DNA of 64,000 nucleotides from JANMJD01 sp963828405 (GTDB taxonomy: Bacteria; Actinomycetota; Acidimicrobiia; Acidimicrobiales; Ilumatobacteraceae), in assembly GCA_963828405.1 (NCBI GenBank), contig CAWHEG010000031.1, positions 2,356,001 through 2,420,000 on the forward strand, in the 5' to 3' direction. Within the stretch, counting starts at the first letter, position 1. Each line of letters opens with the position of its first letter. The position numbers were made by a program, and so were the translations under genes. The notes below the pieces were generated by a model. The model saw only the letters and a list, made by a program, of their open reading frames with translations, searched no databases and had not been told where the DNA came from. Below are positions 9,663 through 19,138 of this stretch, piece by piece.

Positions 9663-11296
9663 GACGTGGCCTCCACATCGAAGAGGCGGTCCGGGCCATG
9701 CAGATCCGCGGGGGCCGAGGTCGCCGCGCTCGACGTGGCCGGGCCGTCGCCGTGGCCTTCGGTTTCGGTGCCCGGCCGCGAGGATCCCTTTCACCGTCTT
9801 GTAGGTCGGGTCGCCGACCTCGAGGGCCCGGGCGCACGCGGCATCGAGGCGCTCGGCGTCGTGTTTGTCGGCGAGACCGACGACGCCTTGGGCTTGGCGG
9901 AGCCGATAGAGGGCGTTGACTTCCATGAGCCCGGCGACCACCTCGGCGACGTGAGGCCCGAGTTCATTGGCTCGGCGGCGACACCAGGCCGGGGTGTTCA
10001 TGAAGAACGCGATCTTCTCCGGCGGGTAGTCGTTGCGATCCGTCGCCCGGCCTCGTTCGATGCGGGCGTGGGTCTTGATCAACTTCGAGTCCAGGAACAC
10101 TTCGACAGTGCGGGTCCCGGCGCGGGCGTCGACCTGGACCCCGATGTGTTTCCACGGCACCGAATACAGGGCTTTGCCGACCTTGACGTGGATGTCGGGG
10201 CCGACCTTCCCCGACGACCAGTGCGCCAACTCGAAGCTCTGGCGGGGCAGCGCCCCGAGCGCCGCGTGTTCTTCGGCGTCGAACACGACCTGCGGGGCGA
10301 CCCGGTCGAGGGGCCGGCACTGCCGCTGGTTCGCGACTTGCGCGGCACCAGCGCACCGCGTCGGCTTGCATCGCCGCGAGCGACTCGAACTCTTCGGCGC
10401 GGCCGGCGAAGAACGAGTCCCGGGCGTAAGGCACGTGACGTTCGACGGTGGCCTTGTCCCGGGGCTTCGAGCGCGCGGGCCGGATCGACGAGGCACCCGT
10501 AGTGCGCGGCGAACTCGCCGAACGCCCGGTTGATCAGCGGGTCATACAGATCCGGTTTGACCACGCCGGTCTTGAGGTTGTCAGGCTTCTGTGCCCTCGA
10601 GGGGCACAGAACCCCGAATATGTTCCGCGGAACATATTCGGGGACGATCCGCGCCGGCACCCCACCAAAGAACTCGAGGGCCAACAGGTGCGCCTCGACC
10701 CATGACACCTGGTCCACGACCAGCACCGGCCGCAAGAACATCAGCCGCGAGTACACCAACACGATGATGAACCCCTGGACCCGCCGCATCCGTTGGGACA
10801 CCGGGTCGAACCAGCGGCCCAACAACCCGTAATCGACCTGAGCTTCCTCGCCCGCCGGTGGGGTGTCGCGCAGCACTCGCACTGCCGCACGGGCGGTGTG
10901 CTCATCAACGTTGGCCCAGATGAACCGACGCAACGACGACTCCGACGCCTCGAGCTGATGGTCGTCACGCAAGCGCTGATGCGATCGTCGCGATGGTCAC
11001 GAGCCCCAACCACGACTTGATCAACTCGCGGTGCTGCTCGATCTCGGGCCACGTCGTGGCCCGCGCCGCCCGGTCGACGAGCTCGGGGAACCAGTCGGCC
11101 ACCAACGCCGACCACTGCTCCTCGCTCAACGGCGGACCGCCGGGCGCCAGACCCGCCGCGACGCGGGGGCCGTGTACTTGCGGATCGTCTTCGGGTCCAC
11201 CCCCAACGACGCGGACACCTCACCGATCCGCCGGCCCGCATGCCAATGCACCAATAGCTCCACGATGTCTCTCACAGTGATCGTTCTCCTTGCCAC
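9659..11296 (-). pseudogene. istA: IS21 transposase IstA, multiply frameshifted and carrying a 57-bp palindromic insert
   Basis: GTG 11296 is preceded by a GAGGAGGAA ribosome binding site. The N-terminus is an HTH (RDIVELLVHWHAGRRIGEV, then VDPKTIRKY). The DDE core is recognisable from AQVDYGLLGRWFDP (first Asp) and FGEFAAHYGCLVDPARA (second Asp region). The C-terminus reads LHGPDRLFDVEATS and stops over the istB start. At least five frame changes (near 11155, 10985, 10480, 10345 and 9775) must be removed to read it. Between PARIVP and DNLKTGVV there is an extra in-frame run of 19 codons built from two palindromes (10587-10643), which other IstA proteins lack. Such an insert near the catalytic core probably inactivates it. 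Confidence 0.85.
10587..10643. repeat. 57-bp double-palindrome insert inside istA
   Basis: Two adjacent dyads make up the insert. At 10587-10611, 10-bp arms TTCTGTGCCC and GGGCACAGAA flank a 5-base loop. At 10612-10643 there is a perfect 32-bp palindrome whose left arm is CCCCGAATATGTTCCG. The insert keeps the istA frame. Its compact hairpin structure suggests a REP/MITE-like mobile palindrome. I saw no second copy in the window. Confidence 0.7.
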
Positions 11297-11488
11297 GGTT
11301 CCTCCTCGTCGACGACGAGGACGATGTTCAACGGACAAGCAGACCGGGCACGGGATGCCCACCACCACGCCCCCAGCGACCGCCACCAGGGAAATCCGTG
11401 ACAGCGACCAAGGGAATAACGTGACGGCGAATCAGGGAACTACATGACGGACTTTCACCTCAACTAGGGATATCCGTGACGGCTGACA

Positions 11489-11598
11489 ACCTGAGCACCA
11501 ACCTGCAGATTCGGGACGTACACGTTCAAATACACCCGGTCAAGACACTCGATCTCCAACACGACATGATCATCGAGCAGATCATTGACGTTCACCAC
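11489..11598 (-). pseudogene. 5' fragment of the unknown actinobacterial gene cut by IS21
   Basis: From GTG 11598 or 11595 the minus strand reads VNVNDLLDDHVVLEIECLDR, then YLNVYVPNLQVGAQ, and joins across the IS21 target duplication to VARFMRDHLGKP at 8493. This is the N-terminus expected for the family described at 7020-8497. GAAGGGGG lies upstream and may be the ribosome binding site. Confidence 0.75.
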
Positions 11599-11696
11599 GG
11601 CAGCCACCCGGCACCCCCTTCGGCCGCCGCAGCACCAACTCTACGACACACCCACAGACCCGACCCGGCTCGGCGGTCCGAGGCGAAGCCTCACTG

Positions 11697-12981
11697 GCAG
11701 GATGCTGAAAAACGCTTGGTAGGTGGTGGTCGGGGCATCGGGCGTGTGGTGCCTGGTCCGCTGGGCGTTTGTTGCGGTCCGCGTTGAAGCGGTGATTCTT
11801 GGTCAGCTGGCGTTGTCGAGGTTGGCGATGCGGATGATGTTGTAGGTGGCCCCGGTCAGTAGCCACCAGTGCTGGTTAGGTTCTCGACCTCGGTAGCGAA
11901 GCTTGCGTCCGCCGCCGATGGTCTTGATCCACCCGAACGGTTCCTCGATCCGTTTACGGATCCGCATGCTCACCACGTGTCCCGGGTGGCGTGTCGTTCT
12001 GCCGTCGATCGCCGATCGTCGATTCTTGGTGTTCTGGGCGACATGTGGAGTGAACCCCGCAGCGCGGGTGTCGGCGACGAAGTCGGCGGTGTCGTATGCC
12101 TTGTCGGCGGCGACCGTTCGACGGCGGGCCCGTTTCGGGAGACGGTTCAGCATCGTGATCGCCGCCGCCCGTTCGCAGTAACCGTCGGCTTGGGTCAGTT
12201 CCATGTCGACCAGCAACCCGTTGCGGTTCTCCATCAACGTGTGCCCAGCGAAACACAACTTGGCGGCGGTGTTGCGGCTCTTGCGGAACAGGCCGCGCTT
12301 CAGGGTCCGTCGTCGATTGATGGGTGTCGTTCGTGCGTTTCTGGCCGTGGAAGTTCACTTCGGCGTTGCGGCCCTCGGTCTGGCCTGTCGGATCCGGCGC
12401 CGGCGCAGCATCGTCGGGCGGGTCTTTCGGTTGGAAACTCTTGTGTGACGCCCACGCCTCCAACAGGGTGCCATCGACAGAGAAATGATCCGACGACACA
12501 TAGTTACGCAGCCGAGCCTGATCGACGACCACGGCAAAGAACCGGGCAGCGATGTTGTGCTCGAGCAGACGGGTCTTGTTCTTCGTGAACGTCGTCGGAT
12601 CGAACGCCGGCTGGGTGATCGGCATGTCCATGAACCACTTGAACAACAGGTCGTAGTTGAGACGTTCACAGAACTGACGCTCCGAACGCACCGAGTACAA
12701 CCCCATCAGCACACAGGCCTTCAACAGCGCTTCGGGTGGCACCGACGGCCGACCGCCCGCGGCGTACATCGCCGCAAATTCGCCGTCCATCACCGCCAGC
12801 ACCTCATCGACGATCTTGCGGATCCGACGGATCGGATGACCCGGCGGGATGAACTCGTCCGCCGACGACGACACCATCACCATCGACAACCGAGGATCAG
12901 CTTGACCACGCATACCCCCAAGTTTTCCACGCGCCGCCAACGAACGCGAGCACCCCCAGACCTGGTTTTTCAGCACCCTGC
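11697..12981 (-). mobile_element. IS5/IS1182-type element
   Basis: Terminal inverted repeats are GCAGGATGCTGAAAAAC (11697-11713) and the complement of GCAGGGTGCTGAAAAAC (12965-12981), 16 of 17 matching. They enclose one transposase gene. The right end is directly followed by the TA of the IS630 insertion, so no target duplication can be read. Confidence 0.8.
11803..12913 (-). pseudogene. IS5/IS1182-type DDE transposase, one frameshift
   Basis: Translation from ATG 12913 gives MRGQADPRLSMVMVSSSADE and PPEALLKACVLMGLYSVRSE, then FSVDGTLLEAWAS with the first catalytic Asp. One extra C near 12297 shifts the frame inside TTDPEARLFRKSRNTAAK. The rest (CFAGHTLMENRNGLLVDMEL, AADKAYDTADFVAD with the second Asp, and RIEEPFGWIKT with the Glu) is read in the next frame to the stop at 11803. 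Restored length is about 370 residues. The frameshift makes this copy inactive unless it is a sequencing error. Confidence 0.85.
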
Positions 12982-12983
12982 TA

Positions 12984-14135
12984 GTGTCCTGCATCAGAAA
13001 TAGCTCGCGTTGATGATTGTGTCGTAGTACGATCGGGGGGTGGCTGGTCGTGGTCGTCCCAAAGCGCTGATGGTGGTGTCTGATGAGGATCGGGTGGTGC
13101 TGGAACGCTGGTCGAAACGCCCGAAGTCGCCGATGTCGGTGGCGCAGCGTTCCCGGATCGTGTTGCTCGCGGCGGACGGGGTCGACTCCAAGCGGTCGCG
13201 GTTCAGGTCGGGGTGCATCAAGCGACGGTCGGCAAGTGGCGCAAGCGTTACCTGGCTTACGGTGTTGATGGTCTGATCGATGAGCCCCGACCCGGGGCGC
13301 CTCGCAAGATCGGCGATGCCGATGTCGAGGCGGTCGTCGTGCGCACCTTGGAAGAAACCCCGACCGACGCGACGCATTGGTCGACGCGTGACTTGGCGAA
13401 GAAGGTCGGCATGTCGCCATCGTCGGTCGGACGGATCTGGCAGGCGTTCGGGCTGAAACCGTGGCTGACCGACACGTTCAAGTTGTCCGAGGACCCCCAA
13501 TTCATCGACAAGGTCCGCGATGTCGTCGGGTTGTACATGAACCCGCCCGAGCACGCAGTCGTGCTCTGTGTCGACGAAAAGACCGGCATCCAGGCGTTGA
13601 ACCGCACGAAACCGTCACTGCCAATGCGTCCCGGCCAAGTGGAGCGTCGCACCCACGACTACGTCCGCAACGGCGTCGTCGATCTCTTCGCCGCGTTGAA
13701 CATCGCCACCGGCCAGGTCCTCACCCGGACCGATAGCAGCATCGAGCTGTCGAGTTCATCAAGTTCCTCGACGCCATCGACACCAACGTGCCCGCCGGTC
13801 TGGACATCCACGTTGTGATGGACAACGCGTCAACTCACAAGACGCCCGCCGTGCACAAGTGGCAGCTACGCCACCCACGGTTCACGTTCCATTTCACGCC
13901 GACCTCGTCGTCATGGCTGAATCTGGTCGAGCGATGGTTCGGCTACCTGACCGACAAGAAACTTCGCCGCTCAGCCCATCACTCCGTGAAAGAACTCACC
14001 GCCGACATCAACACGTGGGTCAACACCTGGAACGACGACCCGAAACCCTTCGTGTGGACCAAGACCGCCGATCAGATCCTCAACAAACTCAAGCGCTACC
14101 TCACAGATATTCAACAAACTTCTGACGCAGGACAC
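12984..14135 (+). mobile_element. IS630-family element flanked by TA
   Basis: The ends are GTGTCCTGCATCAGAA (from 12984) and its near complement TTCTGACGCAGGACAC (ending at 14135). TA lies immediately outside both ends (12982-12983 and 14136-14137), the standard IS630/Tc1 target. It was inserted exactly at the outer edge of the IS5-type element. Confidence 0.9.
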
Positions 14136-14138
14136 TAG
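13040..14138 (+). pseudogene. IS630-family transposase, two frameshifts
   Basis: The start is GTG 13040 (MAGRGRPKALMVVSDED). Frame changes near 13195 and 13745 separate three segments. The first is the N-terminal HTH region RWSKRPKSPMSVAQRSRIVL. The middle segment is HQATVGKWRKRYLAYGVDGL, with CVDEKTGIQAL holding the first catalytic Asp. The C-terminal segment has VVMDNASTHKT (second Asp) and SSSWLNLVERWFGYL (Glu). The stop TAG uses the flanking target TA. Some IS630 relatives use programmed frameshifting, but two shifts in one gene point to decay or sequence error. Confidence 0.85.
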
Positions 14139-14329
14139 GTCCGAAACGCAGGTCCGCAGTGATCGGCGACCGCATTTCGGTGGCGAGATGGCCTTCGCCG
14201 AGCGGTTGCTGTTGGCCGCCATGTGCAGAACCTGTTTGCCGCTGACAGACAATCCGACGGATGCCTGAGTACGGGCGGCAGGGCTGAACCGTCCTCAGGT
14301 GCGACCAGATTGCTCCAGGTCAGCGCCAA

Positions 14330-14377
14330 TGTGAGGTGACCTGTGAGGTGAGGTGTGAGGTGATCGATGAGGTCGGT
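14330..14377 (+). repeat. Iteron array A: four 12-bp units before the ArdC-like gene
   Basis: The units are TGTGAGGTGACC, TGTGAGGTGAGG, TGTGAGGTGATC and GATGAGGTCGGT, at exactly 12-base spacing. The last unit ends 17 bases before the GTG start at 14395. Related arrays lie at 42564, 44479, 54470 and, inverted, 63259. The region 14138-14329 before it shows no gene. Confidence 0.85.
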
Positions 14378-14394
14378 TCGTCATGGTGTGAGGC

Positions 14395-16719
14395 GTGGTC
14401 GTGGTTGCTGCGCCGTTCCGATTCGATGAGGACGATCCGCGCCCGATGCTGCGCCATCTCGACAACTGGGCTCGGCGGGCGCTGACGTCGCCGGAGGCGT
14501 GGGGCTCGACGTTGGAGCGTTGCGGGCAGTGGGCGGATTACTCGGCCCGCAACCAGGCCTTGCTCGCCTCATACGGAATCGCCGGTTTGGTCGCCGGTGA
14601 GTCGACATGGGCTCTGGTGAGTTCGACCGAGGGCCGGGGCTGCGCCATTCGGGCTGGCGAGCATGGCCTTCCGGTTCGGGTTCCGACGATTGATCTCGCT
14701 GGGACTGGCGCCGACTCGCTCCCTCGAATTGGGCAAGCAACCGGAGGCCGAACGCATGCTTGGGAGCGCGTCTTCGCAGTCGAACAGTTGGCCCGTCGTC
14801 CCGCTGCAGACGCTCTGGCTCCGCCGGTGGTGCCGGGACTGTCGGCGGCGGAGTGGTGTGAGGCGGTGCGGGTCACGTCGGGTCGGGTCGTCGGTCGGAT
14901 GCCTCGACGGGTTGACGATGCGACCACTCAGCTCGCGTCGCTCGCTGAGAGGGTTCCGCACGGTCCGGGTCGGTTGCGGTTGACCGGGCCGTTGGCAGCG
15001 CAGGCCGGGTGGCTCGCGGCTGATCGGGTCGGTCTCGCGGTTGGGGCGATGCCCGCGTTCGACCCAGCGGATCTGACGTCGCGGGAGCGATGGCGCACGC
15101 TCGTCGATGTCCGTCATGCCGCCGGCTTGCTCGTCGCCGGGATATCGCACGCAGTTGGCGCCGATTTGACGGCGTCGCCATTGCCGCGCCACGAACTCGT
15201 CGATGACCGCTCCGTCGCTGCTGGGCGGCGCAACTATCTCGCTCCCGCCGATCTGCGCGAGTTGCCAGTCGGAGTGTGGGTCGAGGCCGGCCCGTACAGC
15301 CGGTCCGAGTGGCTCGCCCGAGGTGTCGCCGGAGCGGCCGGTGTCGCTGGGTTCCAGCGGGTCAACGACCGCTCCTACCTCGCCGTCTACGAGACGAGGA
15401 CCGGGGCGATGTGGCGACTCGAAACCACAGGCCGCGGTGCTCATACTGGGCTTGTTCACGAAGGAACCGCAGAAACGCTTGACACGGCCCGCTCTACGGC
15501 TCGAGCGGCCTTGTACGACAAGTTCCCGGAGATCGCCGCCAGCCTCGACCACCCGTCGAACGGTCGAGTTGTGTCGATCGAACGCGGTTGGCGTCCGCTG
15601 CCGGATGGGCGTGATGATCGGACCGAACATCGGCGCTTCGATGACCGAGTCTCGGCTGTCGTGGCGCCGGGACCAGGTGGGCAGTGGCAGACCTGGTCGA
15701 CGGTCGACGGAGCGCTCCGGCAAGGGCCGCTCGCCTCGGACGCAGGCGCGGCGCGCGATGTCGCCGACGGACTCGCCCGGGCGGCGCTGGTGGAACTGGC
15801 CGCTTTCACACCGGATCGTGCCAACCGCGTCGTCTCCGATGCCGCCAACGATGGCACGTGGAGTCGCGAACTGCTCGTCGCTGCGGTCGGACATCGTCTC
15901 ACGCCCGATGATCGACACACCCTGGCGACTACCACAGATGCCGGCGATCTCATCGCGACGATGCAGGCAACCGGAGTGCTCGCGCCCGTGACGATGCTCG
16001 CCGTCCTTCACGCCGAGCATGTGGATAGCGACACCGTGCTCGGTCTGCTCGGTGAGATCGGCATGCAGGCGGCGGAAGCGATCCGAAGCGTCCACGACCG
16101 ATGGGGAATCCCACGGCTGGATATCGCCGAAGCAGTGGGTGCGACGGTCGATGATCTCCGTGACGCTGGTTGCTCCCAGACCGAACTGCTCACCGCCGCC
16201 CCCCGACAAACCCTGCGGGCATTGGACGAGCGTGAGTCCACATGGCAACAGATCGCACCGTTGTTGCTCGACGCCGGCTACACGCCTACTGAAGCCGTCG
16301 CTCACCTCGCCGCACACGCTCCGACGCCCGAGGCCTTCGCCGCTGGAACGACCGCGATCGTCGCTGATCCGGTCGTGGCGTTCAGCGCCGCAGGCAGGCG
16401 GGCAGAGCCAGAGGACCTCGTTGCGCTCTCCGAGCGATACGGACTCGACCCTGCAGCAACGGCTGCGGTGCTCGGTGCGGCATCCGTCCCGATCGACACC
16501 GCCATCGAGGTGCTCGTCACCAGATGCGATCACGACCTCGACACCGCGTTTGAACTCGCCACCTCGACGCTCGGCGTCGGCGAGGACTACCTGTGCGGAG
16601 CCCTCGGCTTCGACGCGGGGCCGACGGCCGACCCAGCTCGTGGGCTACTGAACGTCGACGAAACGGCGCTCGTCTGGGATGTCGAACCCGTGAATGCGAC
16701 GACAGGTGTCGATCTATGA
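14395..16719 (+). CDS. ArdC-like ssDNA-binding/antirestriction protein, copy A (774 aa)
   Basis: The intact frame starts with MVVVAAPFRFDEDDPRPM; the GTG codon has only GAGG two bases upstream, and GTG at codon 3 is an alternative. Residues about 20-130 (TLERCGQWADYSARNQALLA, then ESTWALVSS and HGLPVRVPTIDL) resemble the ArdC N-terminal ssDNA-binding domain that protects incoming conjugative DNA from restriction. The rest, with YLAPADLRELPVGVWVEAGP and repeated helical segments, is not recognised, and no metalloprotease motif is obvious. A second 774-aa copy is encoded at 44544-46868. Both are preceded by the same 12-bp iterons and followed by the same coupled small gene, which suggests early, zygotically induced expression. 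Confidence 0.6.
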   Translation: MVVVAAPFRFDEDDPRPMLRHLDNWARRALTSPEAWGSTLERCGQWADYSARNQALLASYGIAGLVAGESTWALVSSTEGRGCAIRAGEHGLPVRVPTIDLAGTGADSLPRIGQATGGRTHAWERVFAVEQLARRPAADALAPPVVPGLSAAEWCEAVRVTSGRVVGRMPRRVDDATTQLASLAERVPHGPGRLRLTGPLAAQAGWLAADRVGLAVGAMPAFDPADLTSRERWRTLVDVRHAAGLLVAGISHAVGADLTASPLPRHELVDDRSVAAGRRNYLAPADLRELPVGVWVEAGPYSRSEWLARGVAGAAGVAGFQRVNDRSYLAVYETRTGAMWRLETTGRGAHTGLVHEGTAETLDTARSTARAALYDKFPEIAASLDHPSNGRVVSIERGWRPLPDGRDDRTEHRRFDDRVSAVVAPGPGGQWQTWSTVDGALRQGPLASDAGAARDVADGLARAALVELAAFTPDRANRVVSDAANDGTWSRELLVAAVGHRLTPDDRHTLATTTDAGDLIATMQATGVLAPVTMLAVLHAEHVDSDTVLGLLGEIGMQAAEAIRSVHDRWGIPRLDIAEAVGATVDDLRDAGCSQTELLTAAPRQTLRALDERESTWQQIAPLLLDAGYTPTEAVAHLAAHAPTPEAFAAGTTAIVADPVVAFSAAGRRAEPEDLVALSERYGLDPAATAAVLGAASVPIDTAIEVLVTRCDHDLDTAFELATSTLGVGEDYLCGALGFDAGPTADPARGLLNVDETALVWDVEPVNATTGVDL

Positions 16720-17060
16720 ACGAGAACAACCTGTGGTCACAGTTGATCGCCGCCGTCGATTACGTCGCGGCGCTCGCTCGGCCCGATCTCACAGTGACTG
16801 GAGCGATCGACGAAGCCCTGCGATGTTGGATCACCGAGCACCTCGACCCAACCGACTGCTACGCCGTGGAAACGGAAAGTCTGCTTCCATGGCACGATCC
16901 CGACCCGCTCCGAACCACCCTCGATCGTCTGCTTGGATCGGTTCCGGCGGTGGGCCTGCCTGACGGCCATCGCATTGCAGCCGTGATCGAGTCCGCGCTC
17001 TGTTCGTGGCTGTCAGCGAGCGCAAATCGTTTCAACGAAGGTCATCGGTTCGGCAAATGA
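16716..17060 (+). CDS. Small partner protein of ArdC-like copy A (114 aa)
   Basis: ATG 16716 overlaps the preceding stop in ATGA, so translation is probably coupled. The protein is mostly helical (LWSQLIAAVDYVAALARPDL, then IDEALRCWITEHLDPTD). It contains PLLxWHDPDPLRTTLDRLLGS-like sequence and is acidic. No signal peptide or membrane segment is visible. A homologue follows the second ArdC-like gene at 46865-47218 in the same arrangement, so the pair is a unit. Function is unknown. Confidence 0.7.
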   Translation: MNENNLWSQLIAAVDYVAALARPDLTVTGAIDEALRCWITEHLDPTDCYAVETESLLPWHDPDPLRTTLDRLLGSVPAVGLPDGHRIAAVIESALCSWLSASANRFNEGHRFGK

Positions 17061-17131
17061 ATGATGGTGGCTACACGGTTCGTCATCGGAGCTTGGGAGA
17101 AACCCGAAGGATCAACCAGCGTTTGACGGCC

Positions 17132-17440
17132 TCACCACTCGCCGAGCGGTTCTGGCAAGTCAGCAATCATCACGCCGAAGTGTCCGTAGGCCGCCGACCC
17201 GGAGATGCGTTCCTCCTCGGGGCAGACCACCGTGAACCCGGTCCCGGGATCGAACACCATCGGACAGGCTGGACTCTTGGGGCCGAATCCGCCCTCGAAA
17301 AACTGCACGCCGAACGCAACCCCCGCTGGGGCGAACGACAACACCGCAATGGCGATTGCAGAACGGTCGTGACCATCGTTGTACCACCAGGACAGCAGGA
17401 ACGCGGCAGATCGCTCCGGCAACGACGAGTATGAGATCAA
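17132..17440 (-). CDS. Possible small membrane protein, start uncertain
   Basis: This frame reads SYSSLPERSAAFLLSWWYND, then SAIAIAVLSFAPAGVAFGVQ, a plausible hydrophobic segment, then GTGFTVVCPEEERISGSAAY. Its only in-frame start is TTG 17440. A better start, MALVSMLDLILVVAGAI from about 17465, lies in a neighbouring frame, so a frameshift may be present. A plus-strand frame at 17057-17434 overlaps the same bases and is less protein-like. I favour the minus strand but cannot settle it. Function is unknown. Confidence 0.35.
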   Translation of the reverse strand: MISYSSLPERSAAFLLSWWYNDGHDRSAIAIAVLSFAPAGVAFGVQFFEGGFGPKSPACPMVFDPGTGFTVVCPEEERISGSAAYGHFGVMIADLPEPLGEW

Positions 17441-17802
17441 GCATGGAGACGAGCGCCATCACCGAACGATAGCGGCGTGCTCGCGTAGCGTTCTGACCCC
17501 TTTGGTGATTGGACACATTTCGGTCTCTCGGTCGCAACTTCGGCGAATTGTTGGCCCCGAGACGTCGTCGTCGGGCAGCACGCAATGCTGTCAGACCGCT
17601 TGTTCTATATGGCTGAACTGGCGCTCCCTCACCCTTGGTTCGTCTGGGAGAACTCCAGATCGCTGTCAGGCCTGGCCCAGGTCCGAACTTCCGTGCCGCC
17701 GTCTAGCGACTGTGCGTCGCGGGTGACCGCGTTCATGGCGGCGCCCGCGTCGATCCAAGAGGAGGAGCGCGATCGTTCGGATGGTGAGAAACCCAGCGGT
17801 AA
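17441..17802. other. Non-coding stretch before ISAzo13
   Basis: I find no supportable gene here. The sequence just before the IS (17729-17802) can be read on either strand without recognisable content. It may be the edge of a gene truncated by the ISAzo13 insertion. Confidence 0.4.
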
Positions 17803-19084
17803 GGGCCTGTGAGTTAATTGTTTGAGCGTTGTGCGGTGAGGGTGTAGTTCCATTCGCCGTGCCATTCGTTGGGTTGGATGGGGAGGGCTGCGAGTTGGGA
17901 GTCGCTGATCTTGGTGCCGGTCGGGTAGTAGCCGAGGTCGCGTTCGGCGTGCACGGTGAGCCCGCTGGTGGTGCTCGTGCCGGCGACGAGTTCCACGATC
18001 GTCTGATACGACGTGAGGGGTTTGCCGCGCCAGTTGATGGTGATGAACGAGAACAGCTTGTGCTCGATCTTGTTCCATTTCGATGTCCCGGGCGGGTAGT
18101 GGCAGACGGTGATCTCCAACCCGGTCTCCGCGGCGAGGCGGGCGATCTCGACTTTCCACAGGCGGTTGCGATATCCGTTCGATCCGCCGGCGTCGGCGGT
18201 GACCAAGAGCCGGCGAGCATGCGGGTAACGCTCGCGGCCCATGATCGTCCACCACCGGCGGATCGCGTTGACCGCGAACGCGGCGGTGTCATGATCATCG
18301 CCGACCGATACCCATCCCTCGTTCGCGCCGACGTCATACACCCCATACGGGATCGCTTTGGGGACATCCGGGTCCGGGAAGTCGTGGACATCGACCCTGG
18401 TCGGGCGGCCCTTGGGTTGCCATTCCCGTCCGCCGTTGGCTTTGGTGCCGTTGACCAGCTCTTTCTTCTTGCAGTCGACCGAGATCACCGGCTCACCAGC
18501 GGCGATGAACTCACCAGCAACCCGGTTGATGTGCTCGAACTGGGCGTTGCGGTCCGGATGCTGAGCTCCTTCGACGGTCTTAGCCGTCGCTTGCAACGAG
18601 AACCCCATCCGATGCAACAACTGGCCCACCGTCCACGACGACACCTGATGACCCATGTCCGTCAACGCCGCCGCCAACGTCCGCGTGGACTTCAACGTCC
18701 ACCGCAACGGCGACATCGGATCACCCCGCGAGTCCGGCTCGACCAGATCATCAAGGCAGACCAACAGGTCCGGATCGACATCAATCAACTCCGGCCGACC
18801 GCCACCCTCGGCCCGCACTCGACCATCGGGTTCCACCCCGGCGACCGCGGCGCGTTGGCCGTCCATCACCGTGTTGCGCGACATCCCCGACACCCTGGCA
18901 GCGATCGTGACACCACCCCGCCCGAGCATCCGAGCCATCGCCCCGGCCTGCAACCGGCGCTGCTTCTCATCCAGATGCGGACCCATGAACGAGAAGAACT
19001 CGACCAGACCCTCCTCGGACACCTCCACACCCAAACCATACCCCACCCACCACCTCAACGCGCGGATAGTTCACTCGCGAGCCC
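17803..19084 (-). mobile_element. ISAzo13-family element with 3-bp target duplication
   Basis: The left end GGGCCTGTGAGTTAATTG (from 17803) and the right end, whose complement begins GGGCTCGCGAGTGAACTA (19084 inward), form an imperfect inverted repeat. TAA flanks both sides (17800-17802 and 19085-19087). One intact transposase gene fills the element. Confidence 0.82.
17814..19058 (-). CDS. ISAzo13-family DDE transposase
   Basis: The intact 414-residue protein contains DMGHQVSSWTVGQLLHRMGF and LQATAKTVEGAQHPDRNAQF, diagnostic of the family. DDE residues are visible in VISVDCKKKELV, LLVTADAGGSNGYRN and GTSKWNKIEHKLFS. The stop TAA at 17814-17816 lies inside the terminal repeat. The start is uncertain among several upstream GTG codons; I keep the longest. 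It catalyses cut-and-paste transposition of the element. Confidence 0.92.
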   Translation of the reverse strand: MRWWVGYGLGVEVSEEGLVEFFSFMGPHLDEKQRRLQAGAMARMLGRGGVTIAARVSGMSRNTVMDGQRAAVAGVEPDGRVRAEGGGRPELIDVDPDLLVCLDDLVEPDSRGDPMSPLRWTLKSTRTLAAALTDMGHQVSSWTVGQLLHRMGFSLQATAKTVEGAQHPDRNAQFEHINRVAGEFIAAGEPVISVDCKKKELVNGTKANGGREWQPKGRPTRVDVHDFPDPDVPKAIPYGVYDVGANEGWVSVGDDHDTAAFAVNAIRRWWTIMGRERYPHARRLLVTADAGGSNGYRNRLWKVEIARLAAETGLEITVCHYPPGTSKWNKIEHKLFSFITINWRGKPLTSYQTIVELVAGTSTTSGLTVHAERDLGYYPTGTKISDSQLAALPIQPNEWHGEWNYTLTAQRSNN

Positions 19085-19138
19085 TAACCTCCTCAAGGTC
19101 GGGGTGCTCGAGCGCGATGAATGGACCGGGAGGCGAAA

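Larger units (their letters stand above)
8498..11488 (-). mobile_element. IS21-family element with 6-bp target duplication
   Basis: The ends carry the inverted sequence TGTCAGCCGTCACG (8498-8511 and complement 11475-11488), followed inward by repeated CAGGGAATnnCGTGACG-like units, the multiple terminal repeats typical of IS21. ACCTGA flanks both sides (8492-8497 and 11489-11494). Gene order on the minus strand is istA, istB and a small zinc-ribbon gene, with overlapping starts. The element splits one open gene, whose halves lie at 7020-8497 and 11489-11598. Confidence 0.92.

Noticed and set aside
8568..10496. A 642-codon minus-strand open frame
   Set aside because: It is a chance join of pieces of istA, istB and the small zinc-ribbon gene read through frameshifts; only parts of it correspond to real protein segments.
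14330..14377. CRISPR array
   Set aside because: Units are contiguous 12-bp repeats without spacers and no cas genes are present.
17057..17434. Plus-strand 125-codon frame overlapping the stop of the ArdC partner gene
   Set aside because: It has the tempting ATGA overlap, but its sequence is Arg/His/Gly-rich and the opposite strand is more protein-like; evidence is insufficient for either to be firm.
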